DNA of 39,808 nucleotides from Cryobacterium sp. (GTDB lineage: Bacteria; Actinomycetota; Actinomycetes; Actinomycetales; Microbacteriaceae), in contig JAODMM010000199.1 in NCBI GenBank assembly GCA_025465015.1, forward strand, positions 1-39,808. Reading direction: 5' to 3'. This document shows, piece by piece, positions 38,672 through 39,808 of the stretch (its first letter is position 1; the number at the start of each line of letters is the position of its first letter). Both the position numbers and the translations under genes were made by a program. The notes below the pieces were generated by a model, which did not search any database, was not told the origin of the DNA, and saw nothing but the letters and a program-made list of their open reading frames with translations.

Positions 38672-39808
38672 ACGTCGACCTGCGCCTGGTCGCCCCTGCC
38701 GTGTTCTGTTGGTTGGCTGCCGGGGTGCTCATCGGCGTACCCGCGGCGTCGTTCGCGACTGCTGCATTGCTCGCGGTGGGCGCCGCGTCCGCCATCGGCT
38801 TTACCCTGCTCAGTAGCCCGCCGGCGCGGAGGGCGACGGTCCTCGGCGTGGTCGCCGTGTCCCTAGCCGCAGCTGCCGTTGCGGCATCCGCTGTCGCCGT
38901 CATTGAACCCATCCGGCGGCCCGACATCGTCCACGAGGTGGCGCAGTCTCATATTCATGTCACCGCGACAGTGGTCATCGCCTCGATTCCCTCGGCGGCG
39001 CCATCCCTCGGGCCGCTGCAACGGTCGCCCATAACCGGCACGATGACCGAATTGATGCGTGGACGGGAAAGGTTCGCTGTTTCGGTTCCCGTCACGCTCT
39101 ACGGCGTCAGGACGACAGGTGAGGGCGGCACCACTCGCGCACCACTCAGGCCCGACCCGCTGCGGATAGGCGCCGAGGTCGTTGTGACGGCAACGTTGGC
39201 GCAGAACCCTCCCGAAGCGGATCCGGCAGCGCGGCTCTTCGCCACCGGCGAACTGCACCCCGGCGCAGGACCGCCGTGGTGGTCCAACTGGGCGTCGGAG
39301 GTGCGGAGCGGGTTCTCGGCGGCTGCGTCGAACCTGCCGGGAGACGGGGGAGACCTCCTGCCGGGCCTTGCTATCGGTGATCGGAGTGCGGTGAACGACC
39401 GCCTCGATGAGGCCATGAAGACGAGCTCTCTCAGCCGTCTCACCGCCGTGTCAGGTGCGAATTGCGCGATCATCATCGCCTGCGTCATGCTGCTCGGCGG
39501 TTTGGTACGGCTGCCCCGCGGCTGGCGCATCGCCGCCTCGTTGTTCGCGTTATGTGGTTTCGTTGTGCTCGTCACCCCGGAGCCGAGCGTACTGCGAGCG
39601 GCGGTGATGGCAACGATCGTGATGCTGTCACTGGCGGGCGGGCGCCCCGGCGCGGGAATTCCTGCTCTCTCGGCGACCGTTATCGTGCTTGTGGTTTCCG
39701 ACCCGTGGCTTTCTCGAAGCTTTGGGTTCGCTCTGTCCGTCCTGGCAACGGCCGGCTTGCTCGTCCTCGCCGCGCCGTTGGGCCGGGTCCTCGGAAGGTG
39801 GATGCCCG
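38668..39808 (+). CDS. comEC: ComEC/Rec2-like competence membrane protein (truncated by window end)
   Basis: GTGA overlap with comEA; open frame to window end; LPGLAIGDRSAVNDRLDEAMKTSSLSRLTAVSGANCAIIIACVML. Confidence 0.88.
   Translation, partial: MNVDLRLVAPAVFCWLAAGVLIGVPAASFATAALLAVGAASAIGFTLLSSPPARRATVLGVVAVSLAAAAVAASAVAVIEPIRRPDIVHEVAQSHIHVTATVVIASIPSAAPSLGPLQRSPITGTMTELMRGRERFAVSVPVTLYGVRTTGEGGTTRAPLRPDPLRIGAEVVVTATLAQNPPEADPAARLFATGELHPGAGPPWWSNWASEVRSGFSAAASNLPGDGGDLLPGLAIGDRSAVNDRLDEAMKTSSLSRLTAVSGANCAIIIACVMLLGGLVRLPRGWRIAASLFALCGFVVLVTPEPSVLRAAVMATIVMLSLAGGRPGAGIPALSATVIVLVVSDPWLSRSFGFALSVLATAGLLVLAAPLGRVLGRWMP

Noticed and set aside
1-39808. CRISPR arrays, transposons/integrases, rRNA, tRNA, toxin-antitoxin or phage-defence genes
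   Set aside because: Looked for repeats with spacers, transposase/integrase motifs and cloverleaf-like sequences by eye; none recognised. A tRNAscan/CRISPR search would be decisive.

Overview
The window is a high-GC actinobacterial chromosome segment, most likely Microbacteriaceae (inferred from gene order and codon style, not from any search). It holds a near-complete division and cell wall (dcw) cluster on the + strand: mraZ, rsmH, ftsL-like, ftsI, murE, murF, mraY, murD, ftsW, murG, murC, ftsQ, ftsZ, yggS/ylmE-type, sepF, yggT, divIVA/wag31, lspA, rluD-type, dnaE. Downstream is a housekeeping/accessory stretch: flavin reductase (-), hisD, nrdR, pyrD, App1-domain protein (-), TetR regulator, four-gene osmoprotectant (OpuC/ProVWX-like) ABC operon, DedA (-), pabB-type, leuS, comEA, and comEC truncated by the window end. 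I saw no mobile element, CRISPR array, rRNA or tRNA, and no convincing new multi-gene system. The most interesting signals are non-coding or translational: (i) a 13-bp stem (3 G-U wobbles, 5-nt loop) just 5' of the ftsZ Shine-Dalgarno, preceded by a second strong hairpin in the same ftsQ-ftsZ gap; (ii) three GTGG boxes at exact 10-bp spacing upstream of mraZ; (iii) a 25-codon micro-ORF joined to murC and ftsQ by ATGA overlaps at both ends; (iv) repeated TAGGCT/TAGCCT elements 6-9 nt before start codons, suggesting leaderless transcripts; (v) an AT-rich palindrome near the 3' end of ftsI.
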